From Clostridium transplantifaecale (lineage in GTDB: Bacteria > Bacillota > Clostridia > Lachnospirales > Lachnospiraceae): a stretch of DNA of 64,000 nucleotides. How positions within the stretch are numbered: position 1 is the stretch's first letter; each line of letters begins with the position of its first letter. The position numbers and the translations under genes were made by a program. Location: assembly GCF_900626075.1 (NCBI RefSeq), contig NZ_UYZY01000001.1, positions 62,001 through 126,000 on the forward strand, written 5' to 3'. Under the pieces are notes generated by a model, which worked only from the letters and a program-made list of their open reading frames with translations, made no database searches and had not been told where the DNA came from. This document shows positions 9,069-17,893 of the stretch, one piece after another.

Positions 9069-9710
9069 GTGAACGAGGAAGAGAAAATCTATCAGGGAAA
9101 GATGTTTGACCCCAGAAAGAAAGAACTGAAAGATATCAAACACAGGGCGCACGAGGCATGCCGCCGCTATAATGCCATGGATGAGTATGATGAGAAACGC
9201 CTGCCAATCATCAGGGAATTTATCGGAGAAATTGGAAAGACCTATTATTTTCAGGGGCCTGTCCAGTTTAACTATGGAACCCATACCTTTATCGGAGAGA
9301 ATTTCTTTGCCAATTTTAACCTTATGGTGATGGATGACGCAAGAGTCTATATCGGAGATAATGTCTGCTTTGGCCCTAATGTATCGCTGATGGCGACCAA
9401 CCATCCGCTGATTGCAGAGGAGAGAGTGGGGCTTGATAAGGACGGCAACACGACGATGGCGGAATTTGCAGAGGAAATCCACATCGGGGATAATGTCTGG
9501 CTGGCCTGCAACGTGGTGGTTCTTGGAGGCGTGAGGATCGGGAACGGGGCGGTGATAGGAGCCGGAAGCGTTGTGACGAAAGACATTCCTGACAATTATC
9601 TCGCTTTTGGCAATCCCTGCCGCCCGGTGCGCCCTATTGGCGCAGAGGACAGCAGGAGAGATTTGATACTTGAGGAAGACCTGGAACATTTCAGCTTCAA
9701 CAGGAAATGA
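9069..9710 (+). CDS. Sugar O-acetyltransferase (maltose/galactoside acetyltransferase family)
   Basis: Left-handed beta-helix acetyl-CoA-dependent transferase of the LacA/Maa type. 213 residues. An N-terminal Mac domain (KIYQGKMFDPRKKELKDIKHRAHE) is followed by hexapeptide repeats (VYIGDNVCFGPNV, IHIGDNVWLACNVVVLGGVRIGNGAVIGAGSVV). The catalytic His is in LMATNHPL. The start is GTG with GGAGGGGAAGAGAA before it. The gene ends 14 bases inside the 3' end of the convergent asnB. The physiological acceptor sugar is unknown; many members act as detoxifiers of non-metabolised sugars. Confidence 0.93.
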   Translation: MNEEEKIYQGKMFDPRKKELKDIKHRAHEACRRYNAMDEYDEKRLPIIREFIGEIGKTYYFQGPVQFNYGTHTFIGENFFANFNLMVMDDARVYIGDNVCFGPNVSLMATNHPLIAEERVGLDKDGNTTMAEFAEEIHIGDNVWLACNVVVLGGVRIGNGAVIGAGSVVTKDIPDNYLAFGNPCRPVRPIGAEDSRRDLILEEDLEHFSFNRK

Positions 9711-11556
9711 TGACTCCGTATTCCCGCATCCAGAAATCTACCTGGATCAGATAGGCCATGAGCTGCGGGGCGGCCATCAGCTGGCCGTACCAGGGTTTTC
9801 CATAGTCGGACGGACTTTCAAGGAAACGCTCCACCTTCTTTTTATCCAGGAAAGGGAGTACCGGTGAAGAAGAATCGCCGAGAATATCACGGACCCGTCC
9901 CGCCAGCAGGGCCTCGTAGTTCCGGTCGTAAGTTTTAGGGTAGGGAGATTTGCGGCGGAACAGGATTTCATCCGGCAGAAGGCCGCGCCCGGCTTCACGC
10001 AGCAGCGCTTTTGCAACGCCTCCGCGGGCCTTCATCTCCCACGGCACGTTGAAGAGATACTCGATAATGCGGTGATCGGCAAAGGGAACGCGGGCTTCCA
10101 GGCCGCTGTACATACTGGTGCGGTCCATTCTGTTTAAAAGAGTCTGCATGAACCAGCGCAGGTTCAGATAGGAGATTTCCCGGCGCCTCGCCTCTTCTGC
10201 ATTTTCACCGTCCAGCTTCGGCACCTCTGCAATGGAAGCGTCATAGGTTTGTTTGACATAGTCGTCCATTCTAAGGTAATCCAGAAAGTCGTCGGACAGG
10301 AGCACTTTTCTAGCCTCCAGATCCATCGTCCAGGGGAAGGTATCGGCCAGGAAACATTCTTTTTTATGGAACCAGGGATAACCGCCGAAGATCTCGTCTG
10401 CGCATTCCCCGGTCAGCGTTACCTTGTGCTGTTTTGCAACGAGGGAGCAGAAATAGAGCAGGGAAGAGTCCACGTCGGCCATAGCGGGAAGATCGTGGGC
10501 CTTAACTGAATCAAATAAAAGGTCTGCCTGATCCTTTGTGGAGCATTCCAGGTACGTATGCTCGGAACCGAGAAAATCCACCATTTTATCGACATAAGGG
10601 CGATCCTGGGAAGGCTGGAATGAGCTGGCCTTAAAGTTTTCTGCGTTTCCGGTAAAGTCAAAGGAATAGGTGTGAAGACGTCTGTTCTGCTTTTTTAGTT
10701 CCTCCGCACAGACGGCGGAGACGAGGGAGGAATCGACACCGCCCGATAAAAAGGTACAGATGGGGACATCCGACACCATCTGGCGCTTTACGGCGTCCCG
10801 GAGAAGAAAACCGGTTTTCTCCACCGTATCTTCGAAGGAGTCGGTATGGACATGGCTTTCCAGCTTCCAGTAGGCCTCCTGACGGTTGCCGGAGAGGGTA
10901 CAGCTGAGGAAATGGCCGGGCAGCACTTCATGGATATTTTTATAGACACCGCATCCGCTGGTTCTGGCCGGACCGATGCTGAAAATTTCATTTAAGCCCT
11001 TTTTGTCTACCTCCGGACGGATTCCCGGAAAGGCGAGAAGGGCTTTTAGTTCCGATCCGAAGATAACTGTATCGCTATCTTTACGGACCGTGTAAAAAAG
11101 AGGCTTGATCCCGGAACGGTCGCGGCAGAGCAGAAGCCGGTTTTTGGACGTATCCATGATAGCCAGTGCAAAAATTCCGTTTACCCTGGTAATGAAATCA
11201 CTTCCCCAGGCCTGATAGGCTTTTAACAGTACCTCCGTGTCACCGGAGGTGTCGAAGGAATGGCCTTCCAGGCGCAGTTCCTCCCTCAGTTCTTCCGTGT
11301 TGTAGAGTTCTCCGTTATAGACGATGCCAAAGCCTTTGGAACCGTCCTTCCCTATCATCGGCTGATGCCCGGTGACCAGATCGACGATAGACAGGCGTAC
11401 CTGGGCCAGGCCGAAATGTTCATTCAGGAAACAGCCCTCATCGTCCGGTCCCCTGCGCTTCTGGGCCCGGTTCATCGCGTCCAGAATATTCATGTTGTTC
11501 TCTTTTTCCTGTGTAAAATCTTTGTTTGGGTTGAAAAACCCGGCAATTCCGCACAT
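9697..11556 (-). CDS. asnB: Asparagine synthase (glutamine-hydrolysing)
   Basis: Makes asparagine from aspartate, ATP and glutamine. 619 residues, the common Gram-positive length. Cys2 after the initiator Met (MCGIAGFF) is the glutaminase nucleophile; RGPDDEG and YNGELYN belong to the class II amidotransferase domain (about 1-200). The PP-loop ATP motif FLSGGVDSS is near residue 268 in the synthetase domain. AAGGAGGAAT precedes the ATG. Divergent spacing and convergent overlap suggest its own promoter. Some members of this family amidate cell-wall or antibiotic precursors instead, but there is no such context here. Confidence 0.94.
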   Translation of the reverse strand: MCGIAGFFNPNKDFTQEKENNMNILDAMNRAQKRRGPDDEGCFLNEHFGLAQVRLSIVDLVTGHQPMIGKDGSKGFGIVYNGELYNTEELREELRLEGHSFDTSGDTEVLLKAYQAWGSDFITRVNGIFALAIMDTSKNRLLLCRDRSGIKPLFYTVRKDSDTVIFGSELKALLAFPGIRPEVDKKGLNEIFSIGPARTSGCGVYKNIHEVLPGHFLSCTLSGNRQEAYWKLESHVHTDSFEDTVEKTGFLLRDAVKRQMVSDVPICTFLSGGVDSSLVSAVCAEELKKQNRRLHTYSFDFTGNAENFKASSFQPSQDRPYVDKMVDFLGSEHTYLECSTKDQADLLFDSVKAHDLPAMADVDSSLLYFCSLVAKQHKVTLTGECADEIFGGYPWFHKKECFLADTFPWTMDLEARKVLLSDDFLDYLRMDDYVKQTYDASIAEVPKLDGENAEEARRREISYLNLRWFMQTLLNRMDRTSMYSGLEARVPFADHRIIEYLFNVPWEMKARGGVAKALLREAGRGLLPDEILFRRKSPYPKTYDRNYEALLAGRVRDILGDSSSPVLPFLDKKKVERFLESPSDYGKPWYGQLMAAPQLMAYLIQVDFWMREYGVIISC

Positions 11557-11576
11557 AAAGATTCCTCCTTAAATCT

Positions 11577-11632
11577 GCCGTTTCTGTGCATCGCGTAGCG
11601 TGATTACTGGGAACGGAGTGAACAGTGACAAA
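11577..11632 (+). repeat. Dispersed intergenic repeat, family 2, copy 2
   Basis: About 55 bases (GCCGTTTCTGTGCATCGCG ... ACGGAGTGAACAGT), nearly matching 5941-5993. It fills the gap between the start of asnB and the stop of the permease gene. Confidence 0.75.
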
Positions 11633-11634
11633 AT

Positions 11635-13044
11635 TTATACCAACATCAGGCAGGCGGCTGCAAAGGCGGCCGTAAAACCGATTAGAACCGGAATGAGGTT
11701 CTTTCGTGCCAGCTCGATGGGGTTTACATTACAGATGGCGGCAACCGGAATCAGCCCCCAGGGAACAATAGTGCCCCCTCCTACAAAGATGGCTCCTATC
11801 TGTCCCAGGGCAGCCAGAACCGGTACGGAGGCAGAGGTTGCGGTCCCGAAGGTGTGGGCCAGGGCGCCTGTCAGCGGAAGTCCGGAGAAACCGGAACCGT
11901 CAAGGCCCGTCAGGCCGCCGATCAGAAGCTGGAAGAATGCGGCGATATAGGGATTAAGGGGGGTATGGGAGGCAAGCCAGAGCGCCCAGTCATTCAGGAT
12001 TCCGCTGCCGAATCCGTCTCCCAGGATGGTGGTGATTCCGCCGCCGCCAAGGAAAAAGAAGGCGCCGATGACGATGACAGGGGCAAAGATTCGGATAGCG
12101 AACAGAAATCCATCGGTCAGATACCGGGTTACTTTTTCCGGTGAATGTTTTCCAAAGCCGATTACGGCTCCCAGGCACATGAGCAGTACGGCCGTGCCGG
12201 ATACGACGCTGGTAGCGTCCCCGCCGTTCAGGTTAAAGACGAGCATGCAGACAATGTCGGCCAGAAAGGCTAAAACGACGGCTGCAGCCAGGATTTTAGC
12301 TGCCTTTGGATTCGGAATTACAGGTGTTTCCTCCTCGTTTGCCTCCTGCTTGAAATACGGAACATTATAGCGCCTGTCGGAAGAGCAGACGGTGATGCCC
12401 ATGGATTTGCGGTTCAGTAAAAAAGCGGACAGGACGGTGACGCCGCCCATGACCCAGAAAACAGGCCAGGCTTCGGAGAGAATGTCGGCGGCGGAGATAC
12501 CGGCCGCCGCGCCCGATACGGCGGGAGCGCCCTGGATTACAACGTCATAGCTTAAGGCAAATCCATGGCCGAACAGGTTCATGGCCATTGCGGCGGCGAG
12601 TGGTGAGAGGCCGGCGCGCACCGCAAACGGAATCATGATAGCTCCGACTAGCGCAACGGAAGGAGAAGGCCACAGAAACAGGGAAAATACAAACATCGTG
12701 ATACCTAAGAGCCACCAGGTGCGGGACGGTGTTTTCATCACCTTGGACATAGGTTCCATTAATAGCCGGTCGCTTCCCAATTCCCCCATGCACTTTGAAA
12801 GTGCGGTGACTAGGGCAATGGTGCCGATTACCTCCATGAACTCCTTGGCGGCGTATAAAATTGCGTTAAACACGGTCTGAATACCGCCGATAAAGGAATG
12901 CAGCCCCAGGGCGCCCAGCAGAAAGAGAAACAGCACGCAGATGAGCGGCGTATCGCGCCTCATCACCATCACGGCCAGAACAGAAAATACTCCGACCAGA
13001 TAGAGAATGTGGAGCGGAGTAAGGATTACAATAGAATCAGGCAT
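11635..13044 (-). CDS. Polytopic permease, unassigned substrate
   Basis: 469-residue integral membrane protein with about 12 hydrophobic helices arranged as two halves around a charged loop (near residues 210-240: SDRRYNVPYFKQEANEEET). Gly-rich segments such as GGLTGLDGSGFSGLPLTGAL and LGGGGITTILGDGFGSG, plus FGHGFALSYDVVIQGAP, recall re-entrant loops of ion-coupled transporters (IT/GntP/DcuC-like fold), but I do not recognise a named family. Starts at the ATG with CAGGAGAC upstream. It lies upstream of asnB on the same strand and may be co-transcribed with it, though repeat family 2 separates them. Confidence 0.8.
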   Translation of the reverse strand: MPDSIVILTPLHILYLVGVFSVLAVMVMRRDTPLICVLFLFLLGALGLHSFIGGIQTVFNAILYAAKEFMEVIGTIALVTALSKCMGELGSDRLLMEPMSKVMKTPSRTWWLLGITMFVFSLFLWPSPSVALVGAIMIPFAVRAGLSPLAAAMAMNLFGHGFALSYDVVIQGAPAVSGAAAGISAADILSEAWPVFWVMGGVTVLSAFLLNRKSMGITVCSSDRRYNVPYFKQEANEEETPVIPNPKAAKILAAAVVLAFLADIVCMLVFNLNGGDATSVVSGTAVLLMCLGAVIGFGKHSPEKVTRYLTDGFLFAIRIFAPVIVIGAFFFLGGGGITTILGDGFGSGILNDWALWLASHTPLNPYIAAFFQLLIGGLTGLDGSGFSGLPLTGALAHTFGTATSASVPVLAALGQIGAIFVGGGTIVPWGLIPVAAICNVNPIELARKNLIPVLIGFTAAFAAACLMLV

Positions 13045-13121
13045 AATTTATGTCTCCTGAGAAAAAGGATATACTACCATAATATGTAAGAAGGTGGGAG
13101 AACGTTAAAGGGGGATTAGTT

Positions 13122-13156
13122 GAGATGCGAGGACGCCTCTGTAAGATGGCGGACGG
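13122..13156 (+). repeat. Dispersed 35-base repeat, family 3, copy 1
   Basis: Begins GAGATGCGAGGACGCCTCTG and ends ATGGCGGACGG. 31 of 35 bases match 21936-21970. It lies 20 bases before the palindromic element that hosts the group II intron. Confidence 0.75.
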
Positions 13157-13277
13157 GGGAGTGGGTGGGTGTGTATGAGTCTTCAGTCCCGGTTTGTAAG
13201 TTGTCGTGAGGGGGAATCCAGGAGAAAAAATTCCTGCGGGGACTCGCTCCCGCTTGTGGAATGCGCAGCGGATGCTA

Positions 13278-15191
13278 GTGCGCCCAGAAAAGGGTGTGAT
13301 ATTTAACAGGTGGAAACCCTGTCCGGCAAGGTGCTAACCACACCACCGGTAGCGAGTCTTGGGCTGACAACAGTAATGCGGCCAGTTAAGCGTAGACAGC
13401 CAGGTAATAGGGTTGAGTGATAGAGCACCGAAACGCTGTGAAAATCCAGCAGGCCGACGCTTTTAGTGTAGTGGAAGGCAATATGTGGGCTTATCGATAG
13501 GGTGAGATTTTCCACACTGCTGCGGTGTCCGAGAGCCAATCATGTTATACAATGATATCATGTCAACTGGGGAGAGCCTGCCGTCTCCCCTCCTTGTGTG
13601 GGGAAGGGGTATGCCGACCGGAAAGGGAGGCAAACGGGTGGCAGGCAGTCGGAAGGCCGAATAGTACCGAAAAGGCGGGGAACCGCACCGCTAAAGGGAA
13701 GTCGAGAAGGGGCCGGGGAATCCTCCTGGCCCTGCCTTATAAGGCAATATCAAAGAGGAAACATCAACTGCACACAGAGGTAGGAGAAAAAAAAGATGGA
13801 AACGAAATTGGCGAGAATATCACAGATGTCAAGCGAAAATCCGGACATGGTATTTACGTCCATCGGGCATCTCATCAACAAAGAGCTGTTGAAGAGCTGC
13901 CATGAAAAGATGGATGGAAAGAAAGCAGTGGGAATCGATGGAGTGAGCAAAGCGGAATACGAAAAGAATCTGGAAGGGAATCTGGAAGATCTGGTACTGC
14001 GGCTGAAAAAGAAATCGTATAAGCCAAAGGCAGCCAGAAAAGTGGAGATACCGAAGGAGAATGGGAAAACGAGGCCGCTGAGTATCTACTGCTATGAGGA
14101 TAAGTTGGTACAGGAAGCGTTAAAGGAACTGCTGGAAGCCGTGTTTGAACCCCATTTCTATGAAGAGATGATGGGATTCCGTCCGGGAAGAAGCTGCCAT
14201 CAGGCAATAAAGAAACTGAACGGGATGCTGGAACGGGAGAAAACGAATTATGTACTGGATGCAGATATAAAATCCTTCTTTCAACATCTTGACCATGACT
14301 GGATTGTACGGTTTATAGAATCCAAAATCAAAGACCCAAATATCACGCGCCTGGTAAGGAGAATCCTGAAGAGTGGAATCCTGGAGGATTACCAGTACCA
14401 TGAGACCGTGGAAGGAAGCGGCCAGGGCTCCGTATGCTCCCCGGTGCTGGCAAACCTGTATATGCATTATGTGCTGGTATGGTGGTTTGTGGAGAAAGTG
14501 AAGCCGGGGATGAAAGGCTACTGCGGCCTGGTGGTGTACGCCGATGATTTTGTAGTGTGCTTCCAAGATAAAGAGGAGGCGGAAGAATTCTATGAACGGT
14601 TGAAACGTAGGCTGGGGCACTTTGGGCTGAGCCTGGAAGAGGATAAAAGCCGTCTAATTGAATTCGGTAGGTATGCGAAGGAACGCAGCCAAAAAGAAGG
14701 GAAAAAGGCGGGGACATTCGACTTTCTAGGCTTTACACACTACTGTAGCGAGAACCGGAACGGGAAGTTCAGAGTGAAGAGGAAAACCAGTAAAAAGAAG
14801 TTGGCGAAGAAGAGCCGGGAAATGAACGCGCATATTAAGCGGAAGAGACATGAAGACCCCAAGGAGCTCATCAAAAAGCTGAACGAAATTTTAATTGGCT
14901 ACTACCATTACTACGGAATCACAGATAATAGCCGAAGTATCTGGTGTTTCTACGAGCGTGTAAAAAGACGGCTGTACTACTGGCTGAACCGAAGAAGCCA
15001 GAGAAACAGCTATACGTGGGAGGGATACAGGGAGTTGTTAAAACAGTATCCCCTCAAACGGCCAAAAATCTATGTCAACGTATACGCATGATAGAAGTGA
15101 ACGATGCGCCTTATAAAGAGCCGGATGCGGGAAAGCCGCACGTCCGGATTTCTGTGAGGGGTGTGCCCTGTAAGGGGCACATCTACTCGAC
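13278..15191 (+). mobile_element. Group II intron with maturase/reverse transcriptase
   Basis: Self-splicing retroelement of about 1914 bases. The 5' end GTGCGCCCAGAAAAGGGTGT is the classic bacterial group II start. After the protein gene, domain V is seen at about 15118-15152 (GAGCCGGATGCGGGAAAGCC then GCACGTCCGGATT), followed by domain VI (GTGAGGGGTGTGCCCTGTAA) and a CTACTCGAC 3' end. About 520 bases of structured RNA precede the coding region. No disrupted gene flanks it; it sits in the palindromic element. The intact ends and full-length protein suggest it is still functional. Confidence 0.93.
13796..15091 (+). CDS. ltrA: Group II intron reverse transcriptase/maturase
   Basis: Splices the intron RNA and copies it into new DNA sites. 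431 residues. The RT domain covers about residues 40-310, with the catalytic YADD in VVYADDFVVCF (about residue 245) and the sub-motifs GFRPGRSCHQAI and GSGQGSVCSPVLANLYMH. A maturase (X) domain follows (about 335-425, with LIGYYHYYGITDN and WLNRRSQRNSYTWEGY). It ends without the HNH endonuclease domain found in many relatives, so target-primed transport would need a nick or single-stranded DNA, as in endonuclease-less lineages. GTAGGAG lies before the ATG. Confidence 0.95.
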   Translation: METKLARISQMSSENPDMVFTSIGHLINKELLKSCHEKMDGKKAVGIDGVSKAEYEKNLEGNLEDLVLRLKKKSYKPKAARKVEIPKENGKTRPLSIYCYEDKLVQEALKELLEAVFEPHFYEEMMGFRPGRSCHQAIKKLNGMLEREKTNYVLDADIKSFFQHLDHDWIVRFIESKIKDPNITRLVRRILKSGILEDYQYHETVEGSGQGSVCSPVLANLYMHYVLVWWFVEKVKPGMKGYCGLVVYADDFVVCFQDKEEAEEFYERLKRRLGHFGLSLEEDKSRLIEFGRYAKERSQKEGKKAGTFDFLGFTHYCSENRNGKFRVKRKTSKKKLAKKSREMNAHIKRKRHEDPKELIKKLNEILIGYYHYYGITDNSRSIWCFYERVKRRLYYWLNRRSQRNSYTWEGYRELLKQYPLKRPKIYVNVYA

Positions 15192-15605
15192 GCTTCGTGT
15201 AAGACCTCAGCAAGCACCGGCGGATTCCAAGGTCTCCCTTCGGAAAGTTTTCTCCTTCCTTCCCCGGGCAGGTGGTCGACGGGACTGAAGACTCAGGGAA
15301 GTGTGTTGCCCCGTCCGCCGGCTTCAGGGGCTGATTGTCTCTTTTGTCAAGTGGGGAGGTGGTATTGTCGCTTCCACGATATAGTCGTAACTATTTTACA
15401 TTCTGACGGCATTCTGGGCTGCATAAAAAGAGTATCAGAATAAACAATAAACAGTCTAAGATTCTAAGTTTACATAGTCTCATATTGAACAAGGTGTAGT
15501 TTTCAGGCATCCAGAGAAACGTAGCGGCAGCGACAAGCGCCTCCCCCATTGAAGAAAAAGGACAAATCAGCCGCCGCAGGCTAGGGGCCGGGCTGCTGTC
15601 TTGGC

Positions 15606-15813
15606 TGGGTCTTTCGTCCCGGACATAACCTTCCTGCGGGGAAGAAGGGAGAAAAAGATTCCGGAGGGAACCTGGGAGTTCATTGGTACTTACCGAGGTC
15701 TTTTCGAGGTTAGTACCATTATGTACTCCAACGAGCGCGAGCGTTTCCCGCAGGAACTTTTTCTGCCCGTATTCCCCGCCCACGACACCCTGACGCCCGG
15801 GACGAAAGACTCA
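15606..15813. repeat. ~208-base palindromic element, copy B (uninterrupted)
   Basis: Ends TGGGTCTTTCGTCCCGG (15606-15622) and CCGGGACGAAAGACTCA (15797-15813) pair over 17 bases with one G-T wobble. The arms also share AGAAAAAG and TTCC.GCGGG/ blocks internally, and the centre has a smaller hairpin beginning GGTACTTACC. It is the same length and same arm sequence type as copy A without the intron. Confidence 0.8.
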
Positions 15814-15938
15814 TCGATCCCCCTCACCACCCCGGCCCCTGGCCTGACGGCGGCGTCCTCATTTCTCAACTCCACCCCTATTTGTGCCCGAACTGTTACT
15901 AAGCCAGGAAAAGTCAGGCAAAGAGAGTGGAAAAATAC

Positions 15939-15967
15939 TTGCTATCCGAATTCATTAGTGATAGAAT
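15939..15967 (+). promoter_or_regulatory. Promoter of yebC
   Basis: TTGCTA (15939-15944) and TAGAAT (15962-15967) with 17-base spacing, about 100 bases before the yebC start. Confidence 0.65.
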
Positions 15968-16067
15968 AGTAAAGATTGTGAGCACAAATACCATGTAACA
16001 TTTAATTCAGGGACACGGAAGAGGCGTCCCTGGAAATTATTTTAAAATAGAAAGAGGAGTGTTATTT

Positions 16068-16796
16068 ATGTCAGGACATTCAAAGTTCGCCAATATCAAG
16101 CACAAGAAGGAAAGAAACGACGCAGCCAAAGGAAAAGTTTTCACTGTAATCGGACGTGAAATTGCCGTAGCGGTAAAAGAGGGCGGAGCTGATCCGGCTA
16201 ATAACAGCCGTCTTCGCGACGTAATTGCCAAAGCAAAAGCGAACAACATGCCGAACGATACGATTGACAGAGGCATTAAAAAAGCAGCCGGAGATGCCAA
16301 CTCCGTCAGCTATGAAAACCTTACATACGAAGGATACGGCCCCAACGGCGTCGCTATCATCGTAGACACACTGACCGACAACAAAAACCGCACTGCGGCT
16401 AATGTGAGAAGCGCTTTTACAAAGGGCGGCGGCAACGTTGGAACACCGGGCAGCGTTTCCTTTATGTTCGATAAAAAGGGCCAGATCGTAATCGATAAAG
16501 AAGAGTGCGAGATGGATGCGGATGAACTGATGATGCTTTCCCTCGATGCAGGGGCAGAAGATTTCGCAGAGGAGGAAGACAGCTTTGAGATTATCACAGC
16601 TCCGGAGGATTTTTCCAAAGTCCGCGAGGCTCTTGAGAAAGAGGGAATCCCGATGCTGGAGGCCGATGTGACTATGATCCCTCAGACATGGGTGGAGCTG
16701 ACAGATGACGACGCCATCAAGAAGATGAACCGGATTCTGGATCTTCTGGATGAAGACGACGACGTCCAGGCAACATACCACAACTGGGATGAATAA
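16068..16796 (+). CDS. yebC: YebC/PmpR/TACO1-family protein
   Basis: Member of the YebC family, long annotated as a transcriptional regulator and also implicated in helping ribosomes translate difficult sequences such as proline stretches. 242 residues. The start [21 protein letters not shown] and the [18 protein letters not shown] segment ([19 protein letters not shown]) are diagnostic. The C-terminal acidic stretch [29 protein letters not shown] is also typical. I started at the ATG after AGAGGAG rather than the ATG-like TTG-frame codons nine bases earlier. It is monocistronic: a promoter precedes it and a terminator follows at 16917. Confidence 0.95.
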   Translation: MSGHSKFANIKHKKERNDAAKGKVFTVIGREIAVAVKEGGADPANNSRLRDVIAKAKANNMPNDTIDRGIKKAAGDANSVSYENLTYEGYGPNGVAIIVDTLTDNKNRTAANVRSAFTKGGGNVGTPGSVSFMFDKKGQIVIDKEECEMDADELMMLSLDAGAEDFAEEEDSFEIITAPEDFSKVREALEKEGIPMLEADVTMIPQTWVELTDDDAIKKMNRILDLLDEDDDVQATYHNWDE

Positions 16797-16896
16797 AGAA
16801 TATCCCAAAGAATGACTAAAATTAAAGCAGTCCAAAGATTATATGACGTAAAGTGAGCAAAAATCCTGCTGGTAATGGTATAAGGAGGATTTTAAG

Positions 16897-16932
16897 ATGC
16901 TCTGTTACGGATGTGGAAAGACTCTTTTCTGA
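16897..16932 (+). CDS. Possible 11-residue leader peptide MLCYGCGKTLF
   Basis: A full TAAGGAGGAT ribosome site lies seven bases before an ATG followed by 11 codons and TGA. The peptide contains a CxxC pair. Its last codons form the left arm of the terminator hairpin at 16917-16966, the arrangement of an attenuation leader. It could also be the remnant of a zinc-ribbon protein, whose family often starts this way. It may simply be chance. Confidence 0.4.
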   Translation: MLCYGCGKTLF

Positions 16933-16966
16933 ACACTGTGATGGTGGGAGGAGGGGAGTCTTTTTT
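16917..16966 (+). terminator. Terminator after yebC
   Basis: AAAGACTC (16917-16924) pairs with GAGTCTTT (16956-16963), ending in TTTTTT. Confidence 0.75.
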
Positions 16967-17079
16967 ATATCAAGAAGAAAGTGCTGCTATGATATAAAAA
17001 GTCCTCCGGGCCGGACACCTTCCTGTTGAAATAATCATGATAGCCAGTTACAATAAAGAAAAATTCGTGAGGTAATTTG

Positions 17080-17541
17080 ATGAATAAGAAAAAAATAATA
17101 ACAATAATAATAGCGGCGTTTGCCGCGGTTTCACTTGGAGGGATTTTAGTTGGAAATCCGATTATGGCATATAACAATCACCGGTTAAAAAAAGCCGTTA
17201 TTTCTGCTGCCCATCAGGAAACCGTAGCATTGAATGAGATTATCCCTTTTGATTGGGATGCCGTGTACACATTTTCCCCGTATGCGGACAAGGCGGAAAT
17301 AGAAAAGACAATCGGGTTTCACAGTACAAGCGTGAAAGCAAATAATATCAACGAAGGTATGGTTCATCTGCTTTTCGTGAAGGATAAAAAGGTGATGGCG
17401 AGTGTACTGGGATATAGTGATCATTTAGGGTACCGAATCGATTTTCCTTCAAAAGTAACGTTTGCTGAAAATGCCCTATTTCATGTATCAAATTCCGACG
17501 GTATCGTAACGTTGGCATATGTGCCGTCCGGCGCGGTGTGA
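17080..17541 (+). CDS. Signal-anchored hypothetical protein
   Basis: 153 residues. Lys-rich start, then a hydrophobic segment (IITIIIAAFAAVSLGGILVG, about residues 5-24), so exported or membrane-anchored with the bulk outside. I do not recognise a family. The outer part has mixed alpha/beta character and the phrase FDWDAVYTFSPYADK, which resembles small extracytoplasmic proteins of Lachnospiraceae. GAGGTAATTTG precedes the ATG at 17080. It is alone, between a terminator and the symporter promoter. Confidence 0.75.
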   Translation: MNKKKIITIIIAAFAAVSLGGILVGNPIMAYNNHRLKKAVISAAHQETVALNEIIPFDWDAVYTFSPYADKAEIEKTIGFHSTSVKANNINEGMVHLLFVKDKKVMASVLGYSDHLGYRIDFPSKVTFAENALFHVSNSDGIVTLAYVPSGAV

Positions 17542-17893
17542 ACGCGGCACTTATTCCTGTTTACTGATTACCGGAATAAATAAAATTAATTAGAATCTTG
17601 ACGGTAATATCTGAAAAATGTTATAATCTTACAAGGATGGTTTTAATTGCCTGATAATTGGGCTTGAATACGAATCTTATCATATCTATTACAGTTATTG
17701 AATCTGTTACCCATGGAAGTCCTTTCCATGAGAATTCCGTAAGGAAAAGAGAATTTAAAAATGCTCAAACGAGTAATACAGAGCAAAACAAGTGGGAAAA
17801 AGAGAAGAAAGTATCTGCTGATGTAGGACTGGCCTCAGTTCTTTGGACAGGCTGATGCTGTCTCTTTAAAAATAACATAAAGGAGGGTTGCTT
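17542..17893 (+). other. 352-base region: promoter and ~250-base leader of the symporter gene
   Basis: After the promoter at 17598-17627 about 250 bases precede the symporter start. No T-box motif or known riboswitch core was recognised. A weak hairpin is formed by CCATGGAAGTCCTTTCCATG-like sequence near 17712-17732. A 65-codon open frame at 17658-17855 has no ribosome site and is judged non-coding. Confidence 0.5.
17598..17627 (+). promoter_or_regulatory. Promoter of the sodium:solute symporter gene
   Basis: TTGACG (17598-17603) and TATAAT (17622-17627) with 18-base spacing. Confidence 0.75.

Larger units (their letters stand above)
13176..15295 (+). repeat. ~206-base palindromic element, copy A, split by a group II intron
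   Basis: The outer ends are a perfect 16-base inverted repeat: TGAGTCTTCAGTCCCG at 13176-13191 and its complement at 15280-15295. Removing the intron leaves 102 + 104 = 206 bases. The left arm aligns well with the reverse complement of the right arm of copy B (15606-15813), sharing GTCGTG, GGGGAAT, AGAAAAA and TTCCTGCGGG blocks. The intron lies at the centre, i.e. at the apex of the hairpin. Confidence 0.8.
15296..16067. other. 770-base intergenic region with palindromic element copy B
   Basis: No gene found. It holds the ~208-base palindromic element (15606-15813) and the yebC promoter (15939-15967). Open frames here are read through the palindrome on both strands and lack ribosome sites. 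The 15300-15600 stretch is A/T-rich to mixed with nothing recognised. Confidence 0.6.

Noticed and set aside
15391..15969. Open frames on both strands around copy B of the palindrome
   Set aside because: They are read through the palindromic element, with no ribosome sites.
17658..17855. 65-codon frame in the symporter leader
   Set aside because: No ribosome site, no recognisable protein features.
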